Below are positions 23,301-35,564 of a DNA stretch of 64,000 nucleotides, one piece after another. The notes under the pieces were generated by a model that was given only the letters and a program-made list of their open reading frames with translations, made no database searches and had not been told where the DNA came from. The translations under genes and the position numbers were made by a program. The number at the start of each line of letters is the position of its first letter. Within the stretch, counting starts at the first letter, position 1. This DNA comes from Owenia fusiformis (Eukaryota; Annelida; Polychaeta; Sabellida; Oweniidae): assembly GCA_903813345.2 (NCBI GenBank), contig CAIIXF020000005.1, positions 40,053,375 through 40,117,374 on the forward strand. Reading direction: 5' to 3'.

Positions 23301-25911
23301 TTTACTGGTCCCTTTTTAATAGGGGTGGGACGATGACCCGATGAGTCGATTCCCCGCGGGTTGAGGCCTTCGGGTTGACCCGAATCGACTCCTCTAGTTG
23401 AGGAGTCGACTCGTTCGGGTTGAAAATGATGATAACTTCCGGTTTATAATTCCAGGCAATTTTTGGTATCTAAACTGTAGATTTCAAGGCTTTCTTTCAT
23501 GATCTAGCCCATCTATGTGTTTATATTAGATATTAGAAATGTCCAGAGTATTATTAATGTAATAACATTACTTGTTGTATGTACTGATTGGAATAAAATA
23601 GAAATTATAAACTTACGTTAGACTTGTTTTGTTTTCTTTTTGGTGATTAATTTACGAACGAAAATAAAATGACGTTCGTTATTTTATCTTTATTATTAAT
23701 GTATGTTGTCATTCCCTGTGAGAAATTTTCTATGTTTTATGAGTAAACAATTGTTTATTATCCCCCCGAATACAAATATATGACAGGTAAAACGATAATA
23801 ATGGGAACAAACTCCGACTTTTTTGTTCTGTTACGAAAGTTCTACACGTTCGTTAAATGTCTAATATACGAACGACCACAGGCTTTTGTGTTCGGTATTT
23901 GTTTTTAGATCTTAAATAAAAGTTGTTGAAATTTGTGCTTTTTATCAGATTATATCCGAATTCTTTTCAACTCAAATACTTTAGAGTGTTTCTAGTTTGA
24001 AAACTATGAGATAAATCACTGATTTATTGATAATCGTAAGTGTTGGGTGTGTTGTTGCAAACGCGCCGGTCGTTCGTAGATATATGCCTGTTCAGCAAAA
24101 AGATCATATCCGTTTGGAAAAACAAATACAACGCAGATTGCAAGTTAAAACATGTTTTATTCTCTATAAATAGTAAATACTATTAACAAGTAGTTATAAT
24201 TCACCAAAAATCAGTCATGCCCTACTCTTTAAAGAAATATAATGTATATAACCCGACCCGAGTCGGAACTCGAATCGGATTTTTCTGGCCCGACCCGACC
24301 CGGACCCGAATCGTGCCATTTCGACCCGTCCCACCCCTACTTTTTAATGATGAATGAGGCATGTTCATATTTACTGGTCCCTTTTTAATGATGAATGAGG
24401 CATGTTCATATTTACTTTTTAAAGATGAGGTACCAGGTATGTTGATATTGATTGGTCCCTTCTTAAAGTTTTGTTCCTTCTTAACTGAATTAATGTGATC
24501 TTACAGAATTAAAACATGTCATCCTGAGATTCTATGAGGCTTGGCAGCTACATTGAGAATGTATTATTTATGTACCGCTAGCAATGTGCAAAGTTCAACT
24601 AATTGATACCATACATTCTCATCTAAACATTACTATGATAAATCCATACAGCAAAGTGCAATCTGGAAACAAAGATCCCATTGAATAAAATATAGCCCTG
24701 TGGCAAATCACATTGTATGAATCTCAAATGCTAACTATGCATCCCTGTTGTATGATGTTTGTGCTTCCAGGAGGAATGGTCCCTTCTCTTCAACTATGTG
24801 ATGTCTTACCCCAGTATTGTACAACAAGCCATAGCTCCTCTGCACAAGGGCATTCATAGCCAAATACAAACTCATAAAGTAAGTACTGCCATAGTCTTAA
24901 AGCCATGTTTATTTGAATTGTTCCTCCATTATAAATGCACACTGTGTTATTTTTTTGTACATGCTTGATTAGTGAGTATCAGTTCATATCTAGGACATAT
25001 ATAAGGCATTAATTGAGAACTTGTATGAATTGTAAAGATTTTACTTCAGTTTTTTAGGTGTTTACTCAAGTATATTATGAAATGTAAAAATGTCCAAAAA
25101 CAATTTCATGATTTCCTTTTAAGTTTTGGCTTTGTCTGAAGAGCTCTCCTATAATTCCCTTACTACTTTCTACTATACATGGACAGGATCCCAGGACACA
25201 ATTTTTACCATTTGCTTTGACACTTCAAATTGATCATATGTTCAATTAATATGTTGTATGACTTGTTTTCAGATTTGTAATTTTCTGCTTCATATGGCCA
25301 GAGACATGAGTTCTTATTACAGTAGGGTTCACATATTGTCTGTAAGTATCAGAATGTCAAAAAAGTAACTTGATTTAACAATTTTAAATCCAGTAGGCTA
25401 ATGTTGGTCAACTATACCCTTTTCCCTTAAGACACCCATGTGAATGTATTTTTCTATTTTCCTTAACAAAATAACACAGTGCTGCTGAAGTATATCCCAC
25501 CAGCATTGATGATGAATGAAAATAATTTTTGCTTTCATAAAACATGTCATTTGGACCCATTTCCACAATAAAGCTTATATTTCACAGTTGTAGAATCATC
25601 TAGATTGCATTAAATAAACAAGAGATTAACATGCAAAATGTCACCACCTGCCCTTTGTTACAGACACTGAATGCTGACCACTGAACACCATCTACAAAAA
25701 AGTTGGAGACAATAAAAATATGTTACCACGTGGTGGTGATATGGGTGGTAACATACTATGATATTGAGCAGTTTTGTATTGATTTTTACAGGAAGCCAGG
25801 CCTCACTTGTTACCCCTGATGCACAGCAGACTCCACCTGATGAAAGGCCTACAGCAAGTCATGCACAATGCCCTCAGTCTCCTCAACATACAACCTCCAA
25901 CACAAATGTAA
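14385..25911 (+). CDS. DALRD3: DALR anticodon-binding domain-containing protein 3
   Basis: Thirteen exons: 14385-14567, 19556-19873, 20138-20184, 20408-20679, 21067-21134, 21354-21464, 21947-22097, 22409-22491, 22800-22929, 23119-23177, 24771-24878, 25273-25341, 25792-25911. Phases close exactly to 572 residues plus stop, near the 543 of human. Strong remembered matches: TSAAIKFEML, GGSFVLYNCARLSTLF, VYPPLPDLDSIDWSLLKDEE and MSSYYSRVHILSEARPHL (human [20 protein letters not shown]). The C-terminal third is the DALR all-helical fold shared with arginyl-tRNA synthetase; no catalytic synthetase domain is present. Human DALRD3 recognises arginine tRNAs and recruits METTL2 to make 3-methylcytidine-32. 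The exon 2 donor is uncertain: a stronger GTATGT lies 4 bp upstream, but only GTAGCC at 19874 keeps phase with exon 3. Exons 3-4 are the least conserved part. Confidence 0.93.
14684..14732. repeat. Perfect 20-bp hairpin
   Basis: GACGATCTTCATGAATATTG at 14684-14703 is the exact reverse complement of 14713-14732, with a 9-bp loop. It lies just inside the left end of the foldback element and is absent from the right arm. Confidence 0.85.
15840..17210. other. Centre of the foldback element
   Basis: No convincing ORF. Small inverted matches are visible: GCCTAACTTTTGTT near 15988 against AACAAAAGTTAGGCC near 17114, and a further copy of the TAGAAACTT-TGTACAA words at 16935-16955. So the centre also derives from inverted repeats. 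Confidence 0.5.
17210..18880 (-). repeat. Right-arm tandem array of ~88-bp units
   Basis: About 17-18 units, each with TCATCCATTCTTCG, GTTAAAGTCCAATAAAGTAA and CAAAGTACTGTGTTTTGAAA. Two subtypes alternate for much of 17760-18600: TTTTACTGACAAAGTACTG and TTTTTAAGGCAAAGTAACG. This gives a higher-order period near 180 bp. Open frames on the minus strand across it are repeat artefacts. Confidence 0.8.
21772..21946 (+). repeat. Tandem array of 3' splice-site-like units before DALRD3 exon 7
   Basis: Nine degenerate units of about 20-25 bp share TGCTGTGTTTCA-N-ATTTTAA. Six of the nine end the motif with CAG, as in an intron acceptor, and the last one is the acceptor I use for exon 7 (cut at 21946/21947). 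The array therefore offers several alternative acceptors upstream of the used site. Confidence 0.75.
23155..24470 (+). repeat. Minisatellite grown from the DALRD3 exon 10 end and donor site
   Basis: The last coding bases of exon 10 (GACTGGTCCCTTCTTAAAGA) plus the donor GAG|GTATGTTCATATTGATTGG are repeated downstream. Degenerate copies start near 23192, 23232, 23268 and 23306, and again after the hAT element near 24345, 24374, 24415 and 24452. Unit length is about 36-46 bp. Some copies keep a GATGAGGTA-type donor. The array was later split by the hAT-like insertion. Confidence 0.8.
23320..24339. mobile_element. hAT-like non-autonomous element with 8-bp target duplication
   Basis: Starts TAGGGGTGGGACG and ends with the inverse of it (CGTCCCACCCCTA, with one added CC step). 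It is flanked by perfect 8-bp direct repeats CTTTTTAA at 23312-23319 and 24340-24347. Length is 1,020 bp. Subterminal regions are rich in GACCCG/CGGGTC words, typical of transposase-binding repeats. No transposase ORF. The 8-bp duplication fits the hAT superfamily. Confidence 0.88.
25630..25760 (+). repeat. GGTGGTGACAT repeat family, short copy
   Basis: Has CAAAATGTCACCACCTG, TTGTTACAGACACTGAA, AAAAAAGTTGGAGAC and ACGTGGTGGTGATATG blocks in the same order as at 4985-5070. Located in the last DALRD3 intron, ending about 30 bp before exon 13. Confidence 0.6.
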
Positions 25912-26164
25912 AAAAAAGGTAGATATATATGTACAGTGTACAATTCAACCCCCCTCCTTTAACTCTTCTGATATCAAGATATTTTGTACCTTCCAATTGC
26001 CATGTATAACGTAATAGGTGTCACTTTTAAAGTGCATCTCCATGTAAGCCAAAATGGTGCTATTTTGAAGAAATACAATTTTGAATGACAACAAGGTCTA
26101 TTCTTGTAGTGACACATTGTTACTGTCTTTGTGACAGATGGCATCTGTAACAATTGTTACACTT
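25912..26164. other. DALRD3 3' flank
   Basis: Expected 3' UTR. No canonical AATAAA close to the stop was noted. Nothing else recognised. Confidence 0.3.
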
Positions 26165-26800
26165 TAGTAACCTTTTACAATAGCTTACTTGACTGGTTAT
26201 CTTGTTAATGCCTCCTATTATGTCACCAATATTGTTATGGTCTCCATTTTTTGTGGCGGTGGTTGACGACCAGCGGGTGGCGGTTTGTGGTTGGTGTCTG
26301 TAACAAAGTCTTACAACTTCCAATAACTGTAACAAATACTGTTTAGACTGACTTTAATTTTTTTTAAATCAACTTTCACAAGTTCATATCTGACACTAGA
26401 TTTAAAATTTGACCTTCAATGACCTTCTCAAGGTCAAAGGAGATTTGACCTTCAATGACATTCTCAAGGTCAAAAAGGTCTCTTTTCAACTTGCTTCAAA
26501 TTGACCAACTTTTTTTCAAAATCATCTACAAGTTCGCAGAATGTCAAATTTGACTTAAGTTTAAGATTTGGCCTTCAATGACCTTCTCAAGATCAAAAAG
26601 GTTTTAAAAGGTCAAAAAGGTATTTTCTCAACTTGCTTCAAATTGTCCAAATTTTTTTTCAAAATCATCTTCAAGTTCTCAAAAGTTCAAATCTGACTTA
26701 AGTTTTGAGATTTGACCTTTTATGACCTTCTCAAGGTCAAAAAGATTCATTATATTGTGAGCAATTAGGTGGTGACATTTTGTCATGTTAATTGTCTTGT
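26165..26800 (-). repeat. Dispersed repeat with AAGGTCA-rich tandem body, copy 2
   Basis: Reverse-orientation relative of 4350-5070. It starts with the terminal segment (TCTCCATTTTTTGTGGCGG, GGTTGGTGTCTGTAACAAAG), followed by tandem TGACCTTCTCAAGGTCAAA, CAACTTGCTTCAAATTG and AAAATCATCTACAAGTTC units. It ends with GTGGTGACATTTTGTCATG. It lies in the tail-to-tail gap between DALRD3 and the next gene. Confidence 0.7.
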
Positions 26801-27020
26801 TTATTTACGCATTAAGTAGATGTTGACAAATAGTGTACATGAAATAAATCAATTTTTTTTATTTAAAACATTTATTTATTTACAATACCACTAAATTTAC
26901 TGTCAGCTACTTGGAGTGCTTTAAATTTATCCATGACTCCAGAGCACTACAATCAAATATGTGTGTTATCTCTAAGCTATTTGTCTTTTATCTATCTTCC
27001 TGAAGCATTTAGAGAAAACT

Positions 27021-30000
27021 TCAACTTTGCTCATTGTCCTCAGTTGTATGTAGAGCTAAGACTTCATTAATATTCTCTTTACTAACCTTTTGTGAATGCA
27101 TGTTATCATCAGCTGAGTTATTAGAATCTCGACTTACATTACTGCTTGATAATTTAGGTTCATCAAGTTTAACTTCTGAGTTGATGTTTTGTGTTCTATT
27201 GACTTCTGTCTCAGCATCAATTATATCTTTATTGTTTACAGTCTTATTCTCTGGATTTGAATCATGCGCCACTGACTTCTCCATTTGAGCATTATGTAAC
27301 AAGTTTTCTTTTTGATTAATGTTTATTTTGTGATGATCTGTTTTGATTTTTCTCTGATTATTGGTTTTATCTTGAGGTGTTTTCTTGGTTTCCTTTATTG
27401 GAGCCAATTTTTTCATGAAATTAGGTTTCGGTGCTGTTAGTTTTGTCCTCATTTTATTTGCAAATTTTCCCAATGCATTTTTCTTTGGGGCTGACTTGTT
27501 CTCAGTTTGTTTCTTTTTAGGCTTTCTATTTTTGGCAGTAGTTGGTTTTTTCAGCATCGGTAATAGTTCAGCTTTTTCCATCAAGGAATCATTCAGTTTC
27601 TTATGTGCAGCAGGAAGTGTGAAAATGGAAAATGTAAAAGCTGGGGAGAAGTTTAGAACTGATATTTCATCAGGGTCTGGGAAGGATATCTTTGACTTTA
27701 ATGTGGCGCTGACTGATGGGAAAACATCATCACTTTCTTCTGATGTTGTAGATTCCTCACTGCTTGTGTGCTTGATCTAAAAAGGTAAACAGAGATACCA
27801 TATTTAAGACCAATTTGATTAATCAATCATGGCTTGTAGTGATACAAAATGAATGGGACTATTTTTCCTTAATAAAACACACTAATACCTCACTCTCTAC
27901 TTCAACGTCTATTTGCTTTGGTGCTCTCCCTACTGTAAATTCTTGTTGCTTTGCCCTGAGATCATTGTTTATCTTCTCTAATGGCAGTGGAGGAAGGGTC
28001 GGTAGTTGGGCAGTGCAGGGACCTGGAGAGGGCGTCCTAACCATATCTTAATAGAATCATTTTCAGTATGTTTATAGACATTTGAAAGAAGTTTTTAAGG
28101 ATGTAGTCATCTGCTCTGTTTTGTGTGTTGGTTCAGTGGCATAAGTGATAAATACATTAATTTTTGGCAATAAAAGTAGAATTGACAAAATATAAACTTC
28201 ACACTTGTACAAATCAACCATTTATGAGAAATTATCCTGCTCAAACCTTTGTTTCTTGGATTATCCAAGAAATTAAAAACACTGACCGATCTTGAAATAA
28301 TTATTGGTTAATTTGTGATTAACATTTGTGTCATTACTCACTCTCTGGGCAGCTGCTATGACTGGCCCTGTGAGCTGATTGCATCAAAGTGCTGGGGCTC
28401 AATTGCATATGTCCCCCTGGTTTATTACTGGACATCACAACATTAGCTGCCGTTATGCTCTGGTGTTTGTTGCTTCTGTATGACATTTGGGTTTCTGAAG
28501 TGAAATATCAGTATTTGTATACATTGATCATAAGGAAGCACTAATAAGGGTATAATACTTGAAGATCACAAAGCTCACTTGGACTCTCATAAACTATAAA
28601 TGTGTAACCAAAACTGTGATATGTCTTAGGAATATATGTAAGTATTTAATTATAAGTATTATACAAGTATATATAAATACATGTATTCTACATGGTTTTA
28701 CCAGGATTTTGGTATTCTTCTGGATTATTGGGATCCCTTAACTTCTTATTTTTAACAGTAGTTTCTTTCTTCACAGTAGCCTTTCGTTTTTGTTTCTGCA
28801 CTGAAGCAGTGGATCCTGCATCATTACCATCCACATTTTCCATGTTATCATCATCCTGGTTGTCTTTTTCTTTTATATCATATTCGTTATCCGTCTGTGG
28901 AGCTTTTTCAGTGCCACCCTTAGTCCCCTTGGTCTTTTTACGGCTTGCTAGAACATGGCTACTGGCCTGTTGACAAAATGAAATGTGACCTGATATTTGC
29001 AATGTATAGTATGTCAAATGGAGTCTGGCCCAAACCAAATCTTAGGCATTTGCTTGACATCGAGTAAAGTAATATCAGGCAACTGAGCTATGGAAGGTCT
29101 GTTATAAGGTATATTTCTGCCAACCATTTTAACTTGGAGTGTTTCTGAATGAAGTTACAATTAAATCACTATTACCAAAGGCTTTACAGAACCCAACAGA
29201 TAGAAAGGTGACAATGATTTTAGAAAAGAAACATAAATAGAAAATATATATTGTGTATTTTTGCATATCATTTGTGATTTTGATTGAGCCCTTTTGATTT
29301 TAATTCAGTGAATAAATAAATACCTGTTGTTTCTGCCCTGTTGCTGGGCGACTCTGAGTTCCCTGTTGATCTTGTCTCACTTTGGCTTCATTCATCTCAG
29401 TGGTTGTTTCATTGTCTGCTGCATATTCAGTTGTATCAGCGGTTGTCTCATTGTCTGCTGCATATTCAGTTGTATCATCAGCGGTTGTGTCTGCAATTAT
29501 TTCTATTGTGTAATCTTGTCATATGACTGATGTTTATTTTTATTGCACCACTTACCACTGAAAGGTCATTTTGATGCATACAAGCAAACAAAACATTAAC
29601 CATTTGATGATTTCCAATCACTGGATGGATTCTGTACTGTAATGACGTTACAATTAGGCCACACAGCTCTAGCAGAAATCAACTACTCCTCTCCATTCAT
29701 TTTTTCTGATCATATGTTGTGAATAAGACAAAATACATGACAGCAGTATCCACAAACAAAATTCTGATCACAAATGGTCAATTGGATATAAAGTAAACGA
29801 GTCTTCCTACCTTTGGTGCTAAAAATAGTGCTCTTCAGATAACCAGCCTTCGTCTCGGGTCTTCCCGTTCTGTTTTTCACAGCAAAGTTCTTTTTTGGCA
29901 CAAGGACAGTTGAGTTACGTCTTGAATGAGTGGGTTGGGACATGTGAGGAGGTATAATGGAGGACCTTCTATATTGTTTGCTACGTTCATGCTTGTTATA

Positions 30001-33000
30001 GCTACCACTCATGTTTGAAAGTGTATCCTGGGAGTAATCATCCTCATTCATCTAGAGTATAATGGACATAGTTGTTATTGTATTGAGTATGTAAACAAAG
30101 TGGTCAATGATTATGAAGCAACACAAGCTGGACTGCGACTTGTCATAGCAGTCCAGAATCAAAATGGAGGAACATGTGATTGGCTGTCGAGGAAACTGAT
30201 AAATCCGGATACTGTTAAATGGTGTCCAATCAGTGACAAAGAGATCTACAATACATCCATTGTTCATATGTTTAATGGAAATAATGGACCAGTTGTTCAG
30301 ATTTATTTGAAACAGTAGCAGAATTTTTACTTTTAAAGCTAATCAGATGATTTGACTTTATATACATTTAGACATATTTTCAGTGTGTTTCTGCTTATTT
30401 ACAGCTAAACTAAAACTGAAAGAATGTTTTCTGAGAATGTTGTGATGATAGAACATTCACACACAGAGAGGATTAAGTTCCAACTGTGCAAATAAGCATG
30501 CAAAGTGAATGCAGTCAGGCAGAGTACCATCATACTAGTTGCCAGCTTACCTACTTTTGTGAAAATCATCCTATTACCTCAATAGTTGAATTTTCTTGTA
30601 AATCATTTCTGCTTTTTCTTGCCATTTGTGTTCCATGATGTTTAACACTATCACCTCTTGTTCTCCACTTCATCCTTCCTGTAGAAGTCTCTGTTTCGTG
30701 ATATTTACTCCTTTCATCTTCTGATTTAAAGCTATGTTCACCAGGATGCATGCGGGGATCATTCCTGTAAGACAACCTCCGTTCATGACCTTTGGCAATG
30801 TTGTCAAGGTAGCCATGCTGCAAGCCACCAGTGGCACCCTCTTTGTTCAGAATATCCATAAGAGAGTCATGTGATCCACGCTGTGTTAAATTACGATATA
30901 TACCTGAAATGGTAGTTATTGAGTCATATCAGAGTGACATGCTAAAGTTGTATTGTAGTATTTTTTGAAAAATATGAGGACAACATTTGAAACGCATATG
31001 ATATAAAATAATTATGCCCATACTTGGAACTTTGGTCTGGTCTCTCCCAGGCAGTAGAAAGGAATTGTCCACATCACTGTCATAGTTGGCTAGAGCCTTG
31101 AGCACCTTGTAGTCCTCGTACGATAATTCTAGAAATGATTGCATGCATCAAAATAAGTAGATTATTATGACATATGTACATTGTTTATGTACGTATACGT
31201 ACTGAAATAAGAGCGACAAACAATATCAACAAACAGAGCCAGTCAACGAAATAGTTCTATGAATCATTGTTAATAAACTTAAAGAATCTGAAAACAGATA
31301 AAACAGGCTTCATATATTAAATCCTAAAAAATGATTTTTATTCTATTTTCAGAGGTGTATAGTATCCTGATAACAGGGAGAAAATTCAAAGAAGTTCATT
31401 CAACAGATGGGACATTTTAGGATTTCTACAGTTTTTTAGAACATGAGAGGTCATAGACATCAGCCTGCAACGATAAAACTTATGTACATCACTAAGAACC
31501 CCATAATTGAACCTAATTGGAGAATTTCTTTTTTTTATTACTGATAAAGTTGGCATGATATATATGTATACACCTACCATTGTTATGTCTGCCAGTGATG
31601 TGAATGCTCATCTCACTGGGGAAGTAAAGAGAGAATGTGCTGCCATCCCTGGTGGAGAAGTCGCCTGTAGAACCTCGTCTCTGACTGAAAATGTCTTGCA
31701 GGTTCAGAGTACTGTCCCTTGTCAGCCCTAAAATATAAAATAGATTCTTTATGGTATACACTACATACATTGAGCAATTTTCAGACTCTGCTCCATGATA
31801 ATCAAGGTATGAAACCTGTCGATTCCAAACACCTGTTTGACTGGCCAAAAGTGTTCAGATCAGCTATGTTCACATTTCAAGGTTATAAACATGTGAGTCA
31901 ATGGGAGATTACCGAAAAAGCTGTTTACATTGAGATACAAATGGTTCCTTCAAAGGAGAAATATGTTGAAGATGATAATGTTAAATGATAATTGCACACC
32001 TGTAAGATCTATGACAGAGCCCTCTTTTTCCGAGATATAGAATCTGCCATCCTCTCCCAGGAAACCTGAAGTGAGAAACTTGAATGTAGAAATTGGTTGA
32101 CAATTTAGGGTGGAATGAAAGATTTGAACATTTTTATTGTGATAATGTCTAGTTTTGTCCACAAGCTATAGGTAACTTGAAAATGTACGAAACACAATTA
32201 CATCATTAGAAATTAAATAAAGTGGTCTCTACAAACTGATTAAATATGTTGTTAATGTTATTGAAGCATCCCTTATCAGTTTTGAAATGAATGTAGGTTA
32301 CTTTTCCCTAGATTAGAATTTTAAATGTTCAGTTTAAAAGTTTGAACTACAGATACTGTATGCCCAGTTTCAAATAAACCACTTGGTTTGTGAAGATTAA
32401 AGGTTGTATAAACTATTAAAGTGATTTTCACTCTTTTTCAAACCTATAGTTTTATGTATCCTTTAATTTATTTGTGTTTTTGCACCTTTGGACAAAAACT
32501 TGAAATCTACATGCTACGGAGGAAACTAGTCTCCCCTCATCAAATTCTGTAAAGATTATTTAATTTAGAAAAAGGTTCCTGACTTTACTCAGGTCATATG
32601 AGATAATTTCAAACATGCATGAAAATACCTGTGTGTAGCCTCCCATTCTTGTCAACTATTCCTTCTGTAATGAACTCGCCATCCTCATTATATGTTCCTG
32701 TGTAGAATAAACCATTTTGTCCATGTCGCCCCTGCAGCTTCAGGCCTCCATTTGTTGTGTACTCTCCTGGTGTTGTTGTTTCTGTCTTTGGTACAGGTAT
32801 CCCCATGTTCTCATACTCCTCACTAAGTTTCTGGGCTTCTTGTCGTCTCTCTTGTTTGGCTTTTTTTATCAATTGTTTTGCTCTTTTTTTCTGTCGTTTT
32901 CTCCTGATTTTTTCTTGTTTTGATTTACGTTCTGCATGCTTTTTTTCATCATAGTCACTTTCATCAGATGACATTAAGTAGTGTTTTCCATTTTCCCTAT

Positions 33001-35564
33001 TTCTATCTTTTGATTTCCTTGTCTTTCTCATTTTAGAACTGTCAGACAGGTCATCATCGAAAGTTGAAGAATCGCTGGATGAACTTGTAAAATCAATCAT
33101 TTTATTCTTTTTGTAGCTTTTATGATGTTTGCGCCTGCCTTTTTCACTTCTACCCCTAGTAGCACTACCACTGTATTCATCTGTTTCACTGTCAAAGCTA
33201 CTAGAGTTATAAAGTGCCTTTTTCAGCACCTCAAGACTGCTTGTTATCGCTTGAGCAATTTTATCCTTGTGCTTTCTTTTCTTTTTTGTTTGTTTCCTCT
33301 GTCTGTGCTTCGAGTTTTCTCTATCCTTATCATGTCTTATTTTATGACCTTTTACTTTCTTCCGATTTCTTTTGCTTTGTTGTCTGTTGTCTTCAGAAAC
33401 AGTTATAGAAGAGTCGGAACTATCTGAATAGGAAGTTGAATCATATGATTCTTCTTCCTTATTGGGCTGGTGGCCAAGGAAAAAGTTTGGGTTACCATGT
33501 GAGTATCTGGAATGGGTCTCATTGTCTTTCAGCTTCTATAACAATAAAAACATGGTTATGAAATGCGTCATTTGTGTTATTTTTGTTCTTTTAAAAAGAA
33601 TACATAAAAACACAGCAAATAGACTTTTTAGTGCAGATTTTCCAAAAATCAGTGTCTTCAATCCCATTACAGCATTACTGAGTGGTATCCAAGATTAATA
33701 CGTGGATTCATTAATTAGTTAAATGATAGTCATATATAATGTACCTAGCACCCTTGAAATTTTGGAACGATACAAAATGCTAAACATATGTAAAAAGCTG
33801 TGTTAGATCTGTAGGCCTGGTCATATAAGCATTTGTATTGAAATAATCATAATGAATTAGATGTTCTCCATTGATTTCTTTTCCTGAGTGGTTCATAAAT
33901 TCAAATATTGATCTTGCTTGTTACCTTGATAAACAAAGAAGTGTTTTGAGACAACATGAATAAAGGTCCCTTGACTGGCTTGGGTGGTGAGTCACAATCT
34001 GTTATAAGTTTCCCGGATGCCGCCCAGTTATCAAGACATCTCTGACAATGAAAAAGTGGTCTGGCAACACGTCCTGGGATGTAATCTCGTTTTGTTATCT
34101 ACAATATACATTATTTGGTTTCAGCTTTTTCCCTTTGATAGCATATATTTCATCGGGTATTGCATAAATTCTTGCAGTCTAGCTACAAGCCCTTAGCCTT
34201 GTGTTGTATAGATAAGGGTCCACAGACTAAAATTCTTCAGGGAATTAGGCCTTTATTGACTGATGAGAATGCAGGCCCGTAGCCAGGGGGGGGGGGTTTG
34301 CAGGGTATTCTTTCAAAATCATGCAGTTTTTCACCATTTTGAGCACTTCTCAAGTGATTTTAGCCATATTTGGGCCAAAATTGTCAAATGTGAACCCCCC
34401 CTGGATATTTTTGAAAACTGAACCCCCTTGGCAGATCCTGGCTACGGGCCTGGAATGAATATATTTTTTTCATTGTTAGTCAATTTAAGCTTACATGGTG
34501 TTTCAGATTATCTTATTTCTTGATATAAATGTATGTTGGTCGACATAATTATCAGGGAAAATGTGTACCTCAATGGGTACTCCAATAGAATGGCAGTCAA
34601 GTAGCTGCCTTAGGGACTCATCAATTTTAAGAGGATCATCTTGTATTTCTTCACCACCAGTCTCCAGAATTGTTTCAAAACCAAACTGAATTAAATGAAT
34701 AAAATCAATCATGACAATGGCATAACACAATATAAACATCTAAACATTCAAAATTACTTTGGACTTTTGTGGAAAGGAAAATGATATTTAAATGTCAAAA
34801 TAAAGTATGTGAAGCACAATAACATGCCCTTAGCAAGCTTTTGCCAAGGGAGGGGGCAGTTTTGAAAAGTCCAAGAGGTTTCAAATTAGACAATTTTGTT
34901 TCAAAATCACTTGAAAAATGGTAAATGTATGTAGCCACTGATTGTTCATTACCTGAGTCTTTTGTGATATTACTGGCTCTTTCTTTGGGGGCACTTGGAT
35001 GTCTTGACCAGTTATCTCCAGCTCTGAGTGATCCTGTCCATTGTGGATTGGTTTCAATCGACCAGCGTGAATGATTTCTGGGAATAAGGCCTCCTAAAAA
35101 AATAAGTGAAAATCAAAAGCCAACTGTATCCATGACATCACCATTCCAAGAGTGTAGTAAATGAGTAGCTCAATATAACTATTATTTAGCCTATTGATGT
35201 ATACCCCTTTAGTTGTGCTCGAGCCAGGAACATGGTCATTTTCTCCAATAGAAACACTGACAGACTCTCCCTGAATGACAGCTGGGAGAAACTTCTCCAG
35301 GTCAGAGTTTTCCACATCAAATTTAGCAGGCTTGCCTCGTGTTTGCTAAAACAGAGAAACACTTTTTAGACACTGTATATAAGTTAAGTTTATCAAGGTT
35401 TGAAATATGGCGAGAAAGCCCACATTAAAATCTGATAATGATTATAGACTTGGATTTATCAATAAGCTTACCTTAGAAATGTTCCCTCTTTGTCTGAAAC
35501 GACTGTCATCTTTCTTTTCACCGAATTCAGCTAACTTTGGTAACACAGTTTTTAAAGCTGACAT
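27021..35564 (-). CDS. Unrecognised 1,319-residue low-complexity protein, 16 exons
   Basis: Exons (minus strand): 35564-35472, 35345-35205, 35093-34953, 34685-34569, 34098-33925, 33535-32629, 32065-32000, 31727-31578, 31128-31024, 30903-30578, 30051-29811, 29490-29324, 28966-28702, 28494-28342, 28046-27889, 27776-27021. Every junction has GT-AG and the phases sum to 1,320 codons, so the model is well supported although I recognise no homologue. Residues 1-222 look like a folded region (MSALKTVLPKLAEFGEKK; a CQRC pair near 180). About 225-485 is Ser/Asp- and Lys/Arg/Glu-rich, with likely charged helix. About 485-545 has Gly-Asp/Asn-Gly-x-Phe/Leu repeats (GQNGLFYTGTY, EDGEFITEG, KNGRLHTG, EDGRFY). 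The rest is polar, ending in a Lys/Pro-rich segment (KKPTTAKNRKPKKKQTENK). No signal peptide or membrane span. Function not assignable. Confidence 0.85.
29386..29490 (-). repeat. In-frame tandem repeat in the unknown gene
   Basis: Exon 29490-29324 encodes two adjacent copies of an approximately 12-residue unit (DTTEYAADNETTA), from a 39-bp DNA repeat that keeps the frame. The unit is acidic and Thr-rich, so copy number could vary without breaking the protein. Confidence 0.75.
34272..34452. mobile_element. MITE with CAGGCCCGTAGCCAGG ends and 5-bp duplication
   Basis: 181 bp with near-perfect inverted ends (CAGGCCCGTAGCCAGG and CCTGGCTACGGGCCTG), flanked by the direct repeat GAATG at 34267-34271 and 34453-34457. 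Contains a G-run at 34286-34296. It sits in an intron of the unknown gene and serves as an uninterrupted reference for the nested copy at 57565-61189. Confidence 0.88.
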
